Source of the DNA: an uncultured bacterium
Lineage (GTDB): Bacteria; Cyanobacteriota; Vampirovibrionia; Gastranaerophilales; Gastranaerophilaceae
Reading direction: 5' to 3'
Assembly (NCBI GenBank): GCA_902777605.1
Contig: CACYUI010000003.1
Coordinates: 19,593-83,592 of the forward strand
Length of the DNA: 64,000 bases
Shown: positions 10,535-19,014 of the stretch, one piece after another
Numbering within the stretch: position 1 is the first letter of the stretch
Layout of the letters: each line of letters opens with the position of its first letter
The notes under the pieces: model-generated
What the model was told of the DNA's origin: nothing
What the model saw: the letters and a program-made list of their open reading frames with translations, nothing else
Databases searched by the model: none
Made by a program: the position numbers and the translations under genes

Positions 10535-11302
10535 ATGAATAAATTTTTAAAAATCATTTTTATTTCAGCTATATTTTTATGTTTTGCCTCATTGCAATAT
10601 TCTCAGGCTATGCCAAATCCTTGGATAAATTGCAATGACGATATTTATTGTGCATCAAAAAAGGCAGGATTTAACTTCCCCATTAATGTAAAAAATTATT
10701 CCGTAAGAGCCATGGAAGGTATGATAGAAATAACATTTCCGCTTAACAGAAACAATATAGTTGTTGCTAGAAAATCTCAATTATCGAATGTTGAAGCTGA
10801 CGGCAATGGAATTAAAGATATCTCAGGAGATTATAATGAATATCCTAGAAATAAAAACATTCGCCTAAAAAATGGTGTTATTTTTAGCGTAAGAGGAAAC
10901 AAAAATAAATTTTATGTTGCAAGTTTTGCTGCAGAGACAGGATATTACAGTTTTATGTGCAAAAAAGGAATGACTAAGAAAGATATCCAAAAACTGTATA
11001 ACCTTTTACAAGAAGCCGAAGCGCCAATATTTGATTATATCAAAAACAGCAGCCTTAGCATTGATGAACTTCAAGATTTAAAAAGAGTTGACGGAATTGT
11101 AGAACCCATATTTACACAAGATTGTTTTCCAAGAACACTACAGAAAAAAGGTGTTACCTATAATTGTTTTGAAAGAGCAAATTTAGGCGACAACAGCTTT
11201 TGCTCAGAATCAGAAATAAAGATGATAAAAGAATATTATAAAAAAGGTCAGAAAAAAGATCCGTTAAATAACGGCAGCGGACAGTTTTGTGCGATAGAAT
11301 AG
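10535..11302 (+). CDS. hypothetical secreted Cys-containing protein
   Basis: A 255-residue protein that I do not recognise. The first 25 residues form a signal peptide: KFLKII, a hydrophobic core FISAIFLCFASL, and a likely cleavage after QYSQA. The mature part has several Cys (NCNDDIYCASKK, SFMCKKG, TQDCFPR, YNCFER, SFCSES, QFCAIE), which suggests disulfide bonds outside the cytoplasm. There are no membrane helices after the signal. It stands alone between divergent pseB and a convergent flavoprotein gene. Confidence 0.65.
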   Translation: MNKFLKIIFISAIFLCFASLQYSQAMPNPWINCNDDIYCASKKAGFNFPINVKNYSVRAMEGMIEITFPLNRNNIVVARKSQLSNVEADGNGIKDISGDYNEYPRNKNIRLKNGVIFSVRGNKNKFYVASFAAETGYYSFMCKKGMTKKDIQKLYNLLQEAEAPIFDYIKNSSLSIDELQDLKRVDGIVEPIFTQDCFPRTLQKKGVTYNCFERANLGDNSFCSESEIKMIKEYYKKGQKKDPLNNGSGQFCAIE

Positions 11303-11306
11303 ATTA

Positions 11307-11981
11307 TTACACGCGGAGTAATCTCTTACCCATCTCAAAAGCTGCTTCCAAATCTTTTGGAAACTGTGTTTCTCTGACTTCTCGTTTATGTGTTTCGTCA
11401 AACAAATCAATATCATATTTTGAATAGTCAATAAACTGGTATGTATCACAAGAATAGAGGACTTCAGAATAACCAAAAACATGGTTTAAACTTTTGATAT
11501 TATCTTCTAAAATAATCGGATAATTATATTGTTCCATCCAATCTCTGGGACAATTCATTGTAAAAATTACTCCTACTGGAATTGTTTTAGGTCTTAAACT
11601 TTTTAATCCGCCGGTTTCTTTATCAACAAGGTATGTATGTACGGGAAATAAAAGTCTTTCTAAAAAACTTCTGAACTCCCCTGTCGGATACGAAAAATAA
11701 ACAGGAGAACCGATAATTATCGCATCTGCCTGAATACATTTTTCTAATACAGGTCTTAAATCGTCCCTTATTGCACAAACGCAATTTGTAGTTGCACCCT
11801 TTCTTTTGCAGGCAAAACAACTTAAACAACCTTTAAAATTTATGTCGTAGAGATTATAGTATTCTACCTCTGCTCCTATTGATTCTGCCCCTTTTTGAGC
11901 TTCTTTAAGCAATTTTGCAGTATTAAAATTTTTCTTGGGCTGCCGTTTAATACAATAACTTTTTTCATTTTTACCCCGCAT
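11307..11981 (-). CDS. NADPH-dependent FMN reductase/iron-sulfur flavoprotein-like, 5' end frameshifted
   Basis: A flavodoxin-fold reductase with FKGCLSCFACKRKG (paired Cys), then DAIIIGSPVYFSYPTGEFR. The open frame from 11981 begins with an atypical sequence ending KRQPKKNFNTAKLL. Another ATG at 11968 reads MKKVIVLNGSPRK in a different frame, which is the normal flavin-binding start of the family. The two frames would join if the A5 tract at 11929-11933 had one more A. So the gene either carries a one-base deletion or there is an error in the sequence. As it stands the first beta strand is lost. Confidence 0.75.
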   Translation of the reverse strand: MRGKNEKSYCIKRQPKKNFNTAKLLKEAQKGAESIGAEVEYYNLYDINFKGCLSCFACKRKGATTNCVCAIRDDLRPVLEKCIQADAIIIGSPVYFSYPTGEFRSFLERLLFPVHTYLVDKETGGLKSLRPKTIPVGVIFTMNCPRDWMEQYNYPIILEDNIKSLNHVFGYSEVLYSCDTYQFIDYSKYDIDLFDETHKREVRETQFPKDLEAAFEMGKRLLRV

Positions 11982-12001
11982 ATAATTAGAACAATTACAT
12001 T

Positions 12002-12478
12002 TTAGCTTTCGTTAACTTTTTTACCTGAAATATGTTCTATATCTAATTCCAAACACATAACAAAATTTGCAAATTTTTTGATTTCTTCTTCAATATATTC
12101 TTGACCAAAATCAAACTGTGAACTCAATTTTCGACAAATATCAATAGTTTTTTCTCTGTCTTCTACAACTTTTATTTTTCCAAAAACTATTACACTTTTG
12201 TAGTCAAGTCCCCTTTTCCCTTCAATTTGAATACCTTTATCATAAACACAAAAAGAGACTTTATTATGTTTGTTTATCGCATCGATTTTGTGTCCTTCTC
12301 GCGCTCCATGAAAGTAGATTTTATTCTCATCTTTCGAATACCAATAATTGATAGGCAAGCCGTATGGATAATCGTCATCTCCCAGAACAGACAAAACCCC
12401 TCTCACTTCTCCTTCGAGAAGTGATAAACATTCTTCCTGTGTTAATTGTTGCTTTATTCTTCTTAACGGTCTGAACAT
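12002..12478 (-). CDS. pyridoxamine 5'-phosphate oxidase-family flavoprotein
   Basis: A 158-residue split-barrel protein of the NimA-like, FMN-binding PNPOx group. The pattern GVLSVLGDDDYPYGLPINYW, IYFHGAREGHKID, VSFCVYDKG and SVIVFGKIKVVED is typical. Such proteins act as small flavin reductases or nitroimidazole-type reductases. It lies in a run of redox genes on the same strand, 15 bases after rubrerythrin, so oxygen or redox stress is a plausible context. Confidence 0.75.
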   Translation of the reverse strand: MFRPLRRIKQQLTQEECLSLLEGEVRGVLSVLGDDDYPYGLPINYWYSKDENKIYFHGAREGHKIDAINKHNKVSFCVYDKGIQIEGKRGLDYKSVIVFGKIKVVEDREKTIDICRKLSSQFDFGQEYIEEEIKKFANFVMCLELDIEHISGKKVNES

Positions 12479-12493
12479 TTGTTTAAAAGATCC

Positions 12494-13054
12494 TTATGCC
12501 TGTTTAAAGACACCTTTAGCGCATCCGCATATAGGACATTTGTAATCAGCCGGTTCTTTATCCAAGTCTCCAACATATTCAAAACCGCAAACTGCACAGA
12601 CATATCTGGGTTTGTCTGAATTATTTTCCTCATCGTCAGGAGCATACTTATCAAGAATTGCCTTTGTCACTTCTCCGTGGTGTTTTTCTTGGAGTGCAAA
12701 CTCTCTTACTTGTTCTACTGCTTTTTCATCTACACCAATAGATGCAAGCTTATCGGCCAGTTGATTAACATTGCCTTCACCTTTATATTCAGCTTTTGAC
12801 AAACCTCTTACCATTTGCCAAAAAGTTTTTTCATCATAAGGATATCTTCCGTTCAATAAAGCATAAAAAGCACCATGATTTGTTTCTTGGTTTCCGAGCT
12901 CTATAAATTCTTTGGCTACTTCTTCCAATCCGAATTGCTCTTTAGCAACTTTTGCAAGTGCATAATACATAGCTCCGCCAACAGCTTCACCCGTTGCCAA
13001 TTGTGCAATCTGTTTTTCAAGTTCAGTTCCTTTTGTTTGTCCAAAATAACTCAT
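12494..13054 (-). CDS. rubrerythrin
   Basis: A 186-residue peroxide-reducing diiron protein. The N-terminal ferritin-like helices carry the Glu/His ligands (AMYYALAKVAKEQFG, ELGNQETNHGAFY, EKHHGEVTKAIL). The C-terminal rubredoxin domain has two CxxC pairs, VCAVCGFEY and KCPICGCAKG. I chose the ATG at 13054 because an AAGGAG site lies 8 bases before it. An upstream in-frame codon would add ten unlikely residues. It protects anaerobes from hydrogen peroxide. No PerR-like box was seen nearby. Confidence 0.88.
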   Translation of the reverse strand: MSYFGQTKGTELEKQIAQLATGEAVGGAMYYALAKVAKEQFGLEEVAKEFIELGNQETNHGAFYALLNGRYPYDEKTFWQMVRGLSKAEYKGEGNVNQLADKLASIGVDEKAVEQVREFALQEKHHGEVTKAILDKYAPDDEENNSDKPRYVCAVCGFEYVGDLDKEPADYKCPICGCAKGVFKQA

Positions 13055-13142
13055 ACAAAACTCCTTGATATTATTCCACCACAAGACTATTTTTTGATAA
13101 GTTTATGATAACATAAAGAAAATAATAAAAAGAGGTTTTAAT

Positions 13143-13688
13143 ATGGAAGAAGTAAGAATTGATGTAAGAACACAAAGCCCTGAAAGAATTGCAGAAGCCA
13201 CAAGAAGTGCTGATTTATGTTTCAGAATTAACCACACAAATCCTACAACACCTGAGTGTCAGGAACTTGTGCATGAACTTTTTAATAATACTATCGGAGA
13301 AAATACAATTATTCACCCGCCAATTTTTACAATTTTAGCAGATAAAGTTAAAATTGGTAAAAATGTTACTATATTAAACGGTTTTCAATGTATGTCTGCT
13401 GGAGGTTTGACAATAGAGGACAACACTATGATTTCTCTAAATTGTACCATTGCAACAAACAACCATGACATGTATAACAGATATGTGATAACTTGCAAAC
13501 CTGTTCATATAAAGAAAAATGTATGGATTGGGGTAAATGTAACAATTCTTCCGGGAGTAACGATAGGTGAAAATGCTGTAGTAGGTGCAGGAGCTGTAGT
13601 TACAAAGGATGTTCCTGACAATGCTGTTGTTGTCGGGAATCCTGCAAGGGTAATTAGATTTTTAGATGCTGAGAAATTTAAAAAATAA
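13143..13688 (+). CDS. maltose/galactoside O-acetyltransferase-like hexapeptide protein
   Basis: A 181-residue left-handed beta-helix transferase. Hexapeptide repeats run from about residue 60 (VKIGKNVTILNGF, LTIEDNTMISLN, VWIGVNVTILPGVTIGENAVVGAG). The catalytic His is probably in ATNNHDM. The tail VVVGNPARVIR is standard for Maa/LacA/NodL enzymes, which acetylate sugars from acetyl-CoA. A purine-rich AAAGAGG site precedes the ATG. The acceptor is not evident; it could be a surface sugar. Confidence 0.8.
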   Translation: MEEVRIDVRTQSPERIAEATRSADLCFRINHTNPTTPECQELVHELFNNTIGENTIIHPPIFTILADKVKIGKNVTILNGFQCMSAGGLTIEDNTMISLNCTIATNNHDMYNRYVITCKPVHIKKNVWIGVNVTILPGVTIGENAVVGAGAVVTKDVPDNAVVVGNPARVIRFLDAEKFKK

Positions 13689-13766
13689 ATTTTTATTTTA
13701 CCCAATTCAAAATTCGCTTATGGTATAATTTTTTTACAATGAGTAACTTTTTAAGAGGGATTTTTA

Positions 13767-14780
13767 ATGGGGAATAATTTTATACCGTTAAGAATAGCAG
13801 GAGTAGGGTATTCTTTGCCAAAAACGGTTATTAAAAATGATGATTTAAAAAAATTGTATGAAACATCTGATGAATGGATATATACAAGAACAGGTATTAA
13901 AGAAAGAAGAGTTGTTTCAGGAAATGAAACTGCTATTGATTTAGGACTGGATGCTTCTAAGAAGGCAATTGCAAAATCAGGAATAGGTGTTGATGATATT
14001 GATTGTATAATTTCAGCATCTTCAGTTCCACCACAATTATACCCTACATTAGCTTGCACAATGCAAAATAAATTAGGCATCAAAAATACAATACCTGCGT
14101 TTGATTTAACGGCAGCTTGTACAGGACTTATCTACGCTCTTCAGGTGGCAAGAGGTTTTATTGGAGCCGGAATATATAAAACAATACTTATTGTTGCATC
14201 TGATAACAATTCAAAAATAACAGATTGGACAGACAGAAGTACATCAATACTATTTGGTGACGGAGCAGGAGCCATGGTGGTTACCGCATCAGAAGATGGA
14301 GTGGATGATATTTTGTCTCTTAAAATAAGTGCAAACGGTTCTATTGGTCAAATGATTCAAACAAACATGCCGGGGCAATGTTGTCCGCTGGTAGAACAAG
14401 CTGATGAAGTCGGCAGTGGTAAAATTATTATGGATGGAAAAGAAGTATACAAATTTGCTGTTACTACGGTTCCTAAATATGTCGAAGAATGTATATCAAT
14501 GTCAGGTATGAAAGCTGAAGACATAGATTATCTAATTCCTCATCAAGCTAATCAGAGAATCATAGAATCAATTCAAAACAGATTAAAGTATAGTGATGAC
14601 AAAGTAATTTCAAATATTAAATATTATGGAAACACATCGGCTGCATCCATCCCGATTGCACTTGCAGAAGGTGTTGAGCAGGGTAAAATTAAACTTGGGT
14701 CTACGGCAATTCTTTGCGGTTTTGGTGCCGGTATGACATGGGGCGGTGCTGTTGTAAGACTTCGAGAAGGAATTTGCTAA
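13767..14780 (+). CDS. fabH: beta-ketoacyl-ACP synthase III
   Basis: A 337-residue condensing enzyme that starts fatty acid synthesis from acyl-CoA and malonyl-ACP. The active Cys is C118 in FDLTAACTGLIYAL. The His is in IPHQANQRI and the Asn in YYGNTSAASIP. TRTGIKERRVV is also conserved. An AAGAGGG site precedes the ATG. fabD follows after 51 bases, so the two are probably one transcript. The usual fabG, acpP and fabF do not follow here. Confidence 0.93.
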   Translation: MGNNFIPLRIAGVGYSLPKTVIKNDDLKKLYETSDEWIYTRTGIKERRVVSGNETAIDLGLDASKKAIAKSGIGVDDIDCIISASSVPPQLYPTLACTMQNKLGIKNTIPAFDLTAACTGLIYALQVARGFIGAGIYKTILIVASDNNSKITDWTDRSTSILFGDGAGAMVVTASEDGVDDILSLKISANGSIGQMIQTNMPGQCCPLVEQADEVGSGKIIMDGKEVYKFAVTTVPKYVEECISMSGMKAEDIDYLIPHQANQRIIESIQNRLKYSDDKVISNIKYYGNTSAASIPIALAEGVEQGKIKLGSTAILCGFGAGMTWGGAVVRLREGIC

Positions 14781-14831
14781 ATTTAATAAAATGGAAAAAG
14801 ATAAATTGAAAATAGAAAATGGAGAAACATA

Positions 14832-15779
14832 ATGGTAAAAAAAATAGCGTTTTTATTCCCCGGTCAAGGTTCACAGACTGTTGGAATGGGCAAAGATATT
14901 TATGAAAATTACGAGGCTGCAAAAAATATTTATGATACAGCTGATAAAGTTTTAGGTAAAAGTATAACAAAACTATGCTTTGAAGGACCTGAAGAGGATT
15001 TAAAACTTACAGTAAATACTCAGCCTTGTATTGTGACAACTTCTATTGCAATGATGGAAGCTTTAAGAAGCGAGCTTAGCATTGCTCCTGACTACACAGC
15101 AGGTCATTCTTTGGGTGAATATTGTGCTATGTTTACAGCAGGTGTTATGAGTTTGGAAACGACATTGAAACTTATTCAAAAACGCGCTGATCTTATGGGT
15201 GCAACTAAAGGCGGAAGCATGGCAGCAATTCTTAACGCAACTGAAGAAGTTTTAAAAGCCGGCTTAGAAGAAGGTTCAAAAGTAGGTTATGTTGATGTAG
15301 CAAACTACAATTCTCCTGCACAAGTTGTTATTACGGGTGACGAGAATGCAGTAAAAGCAGCAGGAGATTATATATTGGCTAACGGAGCGAGAAGAGTTGT
15401 TCCGCTTGCCGTGTCTGGAGCTTTCCATTCAAAATTTATGCAAGAAGCCGGAGCCGTATTTGCTGAATTTATTGAAGATGCCGATTTGAATGATTCTTCA
15501 ATTCCTGTTATTACAAATGTTGATGCAGGGATCACAACTGCTGCAGAAGATTTTAGAGCAAAAATGCCTAAACAAATTTATTCATCAGTACATTGGACTC
15601 AAACTATTCAGAAAATGGTTGAAGAAGGTGTTGATACTTTTATCGAAATCGGTCCCGGTAAAGTTCTTGCCGGTTTAAATAAAAAAATTGCACCAGAAGC
15701 AAATGTTTATAATGTATACGACAAAGCTTCTTTAGAAAGCACTATCACTGCTCTAAAAGAACAAATGATTGGTGTATAA
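14832..15779 (+). CDS. fabD: malonyl-CoA:ACP transacylase
   Basis: A 315-residue acyltransferase that loads malonyl groups onto acyl carrier protein. It has FPGQGSQTVGMG at the start, the nucleophile S93 in GHSLGEY, and SGAFHSKFM with the second catalytic His. GPGKVLAGL lies near the end. A GGAG site precedes the start, and it follows fabH on the same strand. A long hairpin at 15805-15850 separates it from the convergent yqeK gene. Confidence 0.93.
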   Translation: MVKKIAFLFPGQGSQTVGMGKDIYENYEAAKNIYDTADKVLGKSITKLCFEGPEEDLKLTVNTQPCIVTTSIAMMEALRSELSIAPDYTAGHSLGEYCAMFTAGVMSLETTLKLIQKRADLMGATKGGSMAAILNATEEVLKAGLEEGSKVGYVDVANYNSPAQVVITGDENAVKAAGDYILANGARRVVPLAVSGAFHSKFMQEAGAVFAEFIEDADLNDSSIPVITNVDAGITTAAEDFRAKMPKQIYSSVHWTQTIQKMVEEGVDTFIEIGPGKVLAGLNKKIAPEANVYNVYDKASLESTITALKEQMIGV

Positions 15780-15804
15780 ATCAAACATGACAAATATATG
15801 ATAA

Positions 15805-15850
15805 ATGAACAAGCTAAACGAAAACATCAGTTTTTGTTTAGCTTGTTCAT
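15805..15850. terminator. bidirectional terminator-like hairpin between fabD and yqeK
   Basis: Two 21-base arms (15805-15825 and 15830-15850) pair completely apart from one G-U, around a four-base loop. It lies just after fabD and spans the stop codon of the convergent gene. The arms include a T5 run, but no long U-tract follows. It could stop transcription in both directions. Confidence 0.6.
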
Positions 15851-16429
15851 TAGTTCATTATAAATGTCAATCGTAACAGTACATATTGTTAAGTTTCTAT
15901 CTACAAGACTTTTTATAGTGTTTTTGTAGCTTACCAGCATTGCACCATCAAGTCCGTTTTCATTTAGTCCGTTGATTATCGGCTCAGCAAACTCTTTAGG
16001 TCTTGTTCGTTTTTCAATTTTGTCTGCAATGTATATGATTTTTTCGAAATCTGTCATATTAAGTTTACCAATTGTATGCCATCTTATTGCAGATAAAACT
16101 TCTTCATCATTGATACCAAATTCTTTACTCGCAATATAAACTCCTACTGGTGCATGATGAGTTTTAGGGTTTTCAAACTCTCCGCACTCCAACTCCGGCA
16201 ACCCTTGTGGTTTATCTTTAAGAATTTGTGCTGTTTCATCCTTTGGCAGGCACTTTGCACAATCATGAATCAGACCTGTAAAATACGCTTTTTCTTCATC
16301 TAAGCCATATTTTTTTGCAAGCTCTTTTGCACACTCTGCAGTACCTAATGAATGCTCATACCTTTCTGCATTAAGATTTGCCTTAAGCCAATTATTAACA
16401 TAATCAATTGTACAATTCATATTTTGCAA
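15827..16429 (-). CDS. yqeK: HD-domain hydrolase, YqeK-like
   Basis: A 200-residue HD-domain protein with HSLGTAECAKELA, the metal site LIHDCAKCLP, and AIRWHTIGKL. These belong to the YqeK group, which cleaves diadenosine tetraphosphate symmetrically. It lies directly downstream of nadD and overlaps it, the standard pairing for this family. The frame starts at a TTG at 16429 with AAGGA six bases upstream. An ATG nine bases further in (16420) is a possible alternative with poorer spacing. Confidence 0.85.
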   Translation of the reverse strand: MQNMNCTIDYVNNWLKANLNAERYEHSLGTAECAKELAKKYGLDEEKAYFTGLIHDCAKCLPKDETAQILKDKPQGLPELECGEFENPKTHHAPVGVYIASKEFGINDEEVLSAIRWHTIGKLNMTDFEKIIYIADKIEKRTRPKEFAEPIINGLNENGLDGAMLVSYKNTIKSLVDRNLTICTVTIDIYNELMNKLNKN

Positions 16430-16961
16430 TATATTCCTTAACTTCTTTGGAAGTATCGTTTTTTATGTGCTCTCTCAACTCCGTTGATGAAACATCAATC
16501 TCTTTCATATCAACGAGCTCAAAGCTATACCCTTCAAACTCTCTTATATCTATTGTATCACCAATTCTCGGAAAAACTATAAAATGCACCAAATTCTTTA
16601 ATTCATCAGCCTTATACCAAGTTTTAATTTTGTTAAAAGCATCTGTGCCAATTATAAAATTTAATCTGTCTGTAATTCCATACAATTCTCTTATTTTTTT
16701 AACTGTAATAAGAGAGTATGATTTACCCTCAGATTTGTATTCTATATCAGAAATATCAAACTTTGAATTCTTATCCACTGCAAGTTTAACCATATTATAT
16801 CTATGTTTTGCAAGATTTTTATTAATATCTTTATGCGGTGGAATGTATGCAGGGATAAAAATAATTTTTTCAAAACCAAATTTTTCCAATGCGAACTGCG
16901 CCATCTTGATATGCGCGATATGTATTGGATTAAATGTACCCGGAAAAATACAGATTGTCAT
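16404..16961 (-). CDS. nadD: nicotinate-nucleotide adenylyltransferase
   Basis: A 185-residue NAD biosynthesis enzyme that adenylates nicotinate mononucleotide. GTFNPIHIAHIKMA is the nucleotidyltransferase loop with its HxxH, and IGTDAFNKI and ISSTELREHI-like VSSTELREHI complete the family pattern. It overlaps yqeK by up to 26 bases. A TATAAA lies 8 bases upstream of the ATG, so the transcript would have almost no leader. Confidence 0.9.
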   Translation of the reverse strand: MTICIFPGTFNPIHIAHIKMAQFALEKFGFEKIIFIPAYIPPHKDINKNLAKHRYNMVKLAVDKNSKFDISDIEYKSEGKSYSLITVKKIRELYGITDRLNFIIGTDAFNKIKTWYKADELKNLVHFIVFPRIGDTIDIREFEGYSFELVDMKEIDVSSTELREHIKNDTSKEVKEYIAKYELYN

Positions 16962-16986
16962 AGTCCCATTTTATAACGAAAATATA

Positions 16987-18879
16987 TTAAGCATATTGTT
17001 TACTTTTCGCTTTATTTTCACCTGCACCTAAATTTACCCCTGCAGCCATTTTTGCGTGTGCTTTACGCGTATTTGCATATGTAAGCAGTGGTATCAAGCA
17101 GCCAAGGATAATTGGTGAAATGATAATTGTAACTATTGCTCCTGGGATTGAATTTAGTCCTCTTGCAATGCGTGTTATTGAACTTTGCTTAATGTTTCCG
17201 TTATCCTTCATTAACTTCGTAATTAGTTCGTTTGTTTTTGCATTATTTTCCATTTTTTCTATTAAATTAATAATTTGTGCATTTTTTTCTGCCTTAGATT
17301 TAGTTTTTATTGACTCTAATGTAAAGCTTTGAGAATTAAATATGCTTTCTTGGTTGGTAGATTTTTGCATAATTTTTTCTAAATCACCACCCTTTTTATC
17401 AATAAATTTAGCAAAGTTGAGCATCTTATCTTTCGAATTAATATTGCCATAAAGAGCTTCTAATTCTGTATTAGTCATGACTTTAAGGTCACTATACGGA
17501 TTTATAACATCAATAAACTTCTTCCATGGTGATTTATGCATAGATGCTTTATTTGTTAAGACAAACCCTCTGTTATTTTCATATGAATTAACCAGCAACT
17601 TGGTTAATATAGGAACTGTATAAACTACAGCCAACGAAGATATTGAATCTCTTAGTAAGATTTCATTTATTTCTGACATATCTCGCTTGCCATTTTCATC
17701 TACATATGCGCGGTTGTATGCCCTTAGTCCTCTTGGCAGCAATAATCCAAACAGCGACAAACATGCCATTAAACTTGGTGTAAAGTTTATTCCGCTATAT
17801 TCAAATTCTCTTTGGAACCAATCCGGAACTTTCTTAGTCAGCACTTTACCAATTTTTGAAAGTATACCTTCAGAATTTATACCTTTTCCTTGGAATGCCA
17901 CTTGTGAATTATTATTTTCTGATTTTTCATTTTTAGCCTTTTCTTTTTGTTCAACCAAATGAGCAGCACCCGGAGCAACACTGCTTCTTGCATATATTTT
18001 CGGAAGAACGGATAAGCCGCCTAATGTACTTGCTACAGTAGCAATATTAAATAATAATCTTTTTGAGGCAAAATTGTTTTTGATATTTTCAGCAGCTTTA
18101 GTATCAATATCTTTAAAGTTTGAGTTATTTTCTATCGCATCATTACCGTAATCTCTTATTGCCTTTATAACATCACCTGAAGCAAAAGTTTTTGTTTGAC
18201 CGTTATACTTAACAGATAATCTGCATATGTCATCAAGCTGTTCTGAAGACTCAAGCATTTTGTCATTAAGTTTATTAAGCATATTTTTGTACGATTGCTC
18301 TGCCAGCTTTTTATCGCCGGAATTAAATTTCTCAAATTCTTGCAGCAAATATTCAACAGTTTCTTTTGAGTTTTTGTCATCAGGAACTGTATCTTTATAG
18401 AATTTTTCAAGATTATATCTGAAAAATTCTTTCTTAAATGCTTTTTTATCAGATTTCACTGCATTATTGAATGCAGGGTTACTCAACATTGTTTTAAAGT
18501 TATCACCAATTATTTTAATCAAACGAGTGTTTGTAGCGGTTGATTTGCAGAATTTTCCACCCAAAAATAACATTAATGGTGCAACAGACATCATAAAAGG
18601 TCCTGTCATTCCTTCTCTTCCAAGAACTTCTAAACCTTCTTTTACATTGTATTCACCGGTAATTTCTTTATCTCTGTGAAAACCTGTAATAACACGAGGT
18701 AATGTCATTCCAAGACCATCTTGAATTAAGAATGACACAAAATATCCCTTGTTTTCTATTCCCTGCATCAAAGCACCTGAAGCACCCAAGATACTTGTAC
18801 CAATGGACTTAAAACCTATATTATTTTTCTTCGCAGAAGAAACATTTTGGGTATTATTGTCTATAGCAGCTATTTTCAA
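16987..18879 (-). CDS. large hypothetical membrane protein
   Basis: A 630-residue protein that I do not recognise. The N-terminus contains NNIGFKSIG, like other accessory proteins in this window that carry an early F-K/T/S motif. Hydrophobic stretches include FMMSVAPLMLFLGG, LLFNIATVASTLGGL, LMACLSLFGLLLP and a pair near the end (IVTIIISPIILGCLIPLL). Between them lie long charged, helical, Lys/Asn-rich regions. The end (VNLGAGENKAKSKQYA) carries a GVN unit encoded by a near match to the GGGGTAAATA repeat. A lineage-specific envelope role is possible, but nothing here proves it. Confidence 0.6.
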   Translation of the reverse strand: MKIAAIDNNTQNVSSAKKNNIGFKSIGTSILGASGALMQGIENKGYFVSFLIQDGLGMTLPRVITGFHRDKEITGEYNVKEGLEVLGREGMTGPFMMSVAPLMLFLGGKFCKSTATNTRLIKIIGDNFKTMLSNPAFNNAVKSDKKAFKKEFFRYNLEKFYKDTVPDDKNSKETVEYLLQEFEKFNSGDKKLAEQSYKNMLNKLNDKMLESSEQLDDICRLSVKYNGQTKTFASGDVIKAIRDYGNDAIENNSNFKDIDTKAAENIKNNFASKRLLFNIATVASTLGGLSVLPKIYARSSVAPGAAHLVEQKEKAKNEKSENNNSQVAFQGKGINSEGILSKIGKVLTKKVPDWFQREFEYSGINFTPSLMACLSLFGLLLPRGLRAYNRAYVDENGKRDMSEINEILLRDSISSLAVVYTVPILTKLLVNSYENNRGFVLTNKASMHKSPWKKFIDVINPYSDLKVMTNTELEALYGNINSKDKMLNFAKFIDKKGGDLEKIMQKSTNQESIFNSQSFTLESIKTKSKAEKNAQIINLIEKMENNAKTNELITKLMKDNGNIKQSSITRIARGLNSIPGAIVTIIISPIILGCLIPLLTYANTRKAHAKMAAGVNLGAGENKAKSKQYA

Positions 18880-19014
18880 TCTGTAATCCCTAATTCAACT
18901 AAGTGTAATCCGTACACTATTATAGCGATTTATTCTATACTCTACAATAGTTAGTATATATTTTTGTAAGAAAAATTTACAAAAGACCTGTATAAATGCA
19001 AAATTTTTTTAATT

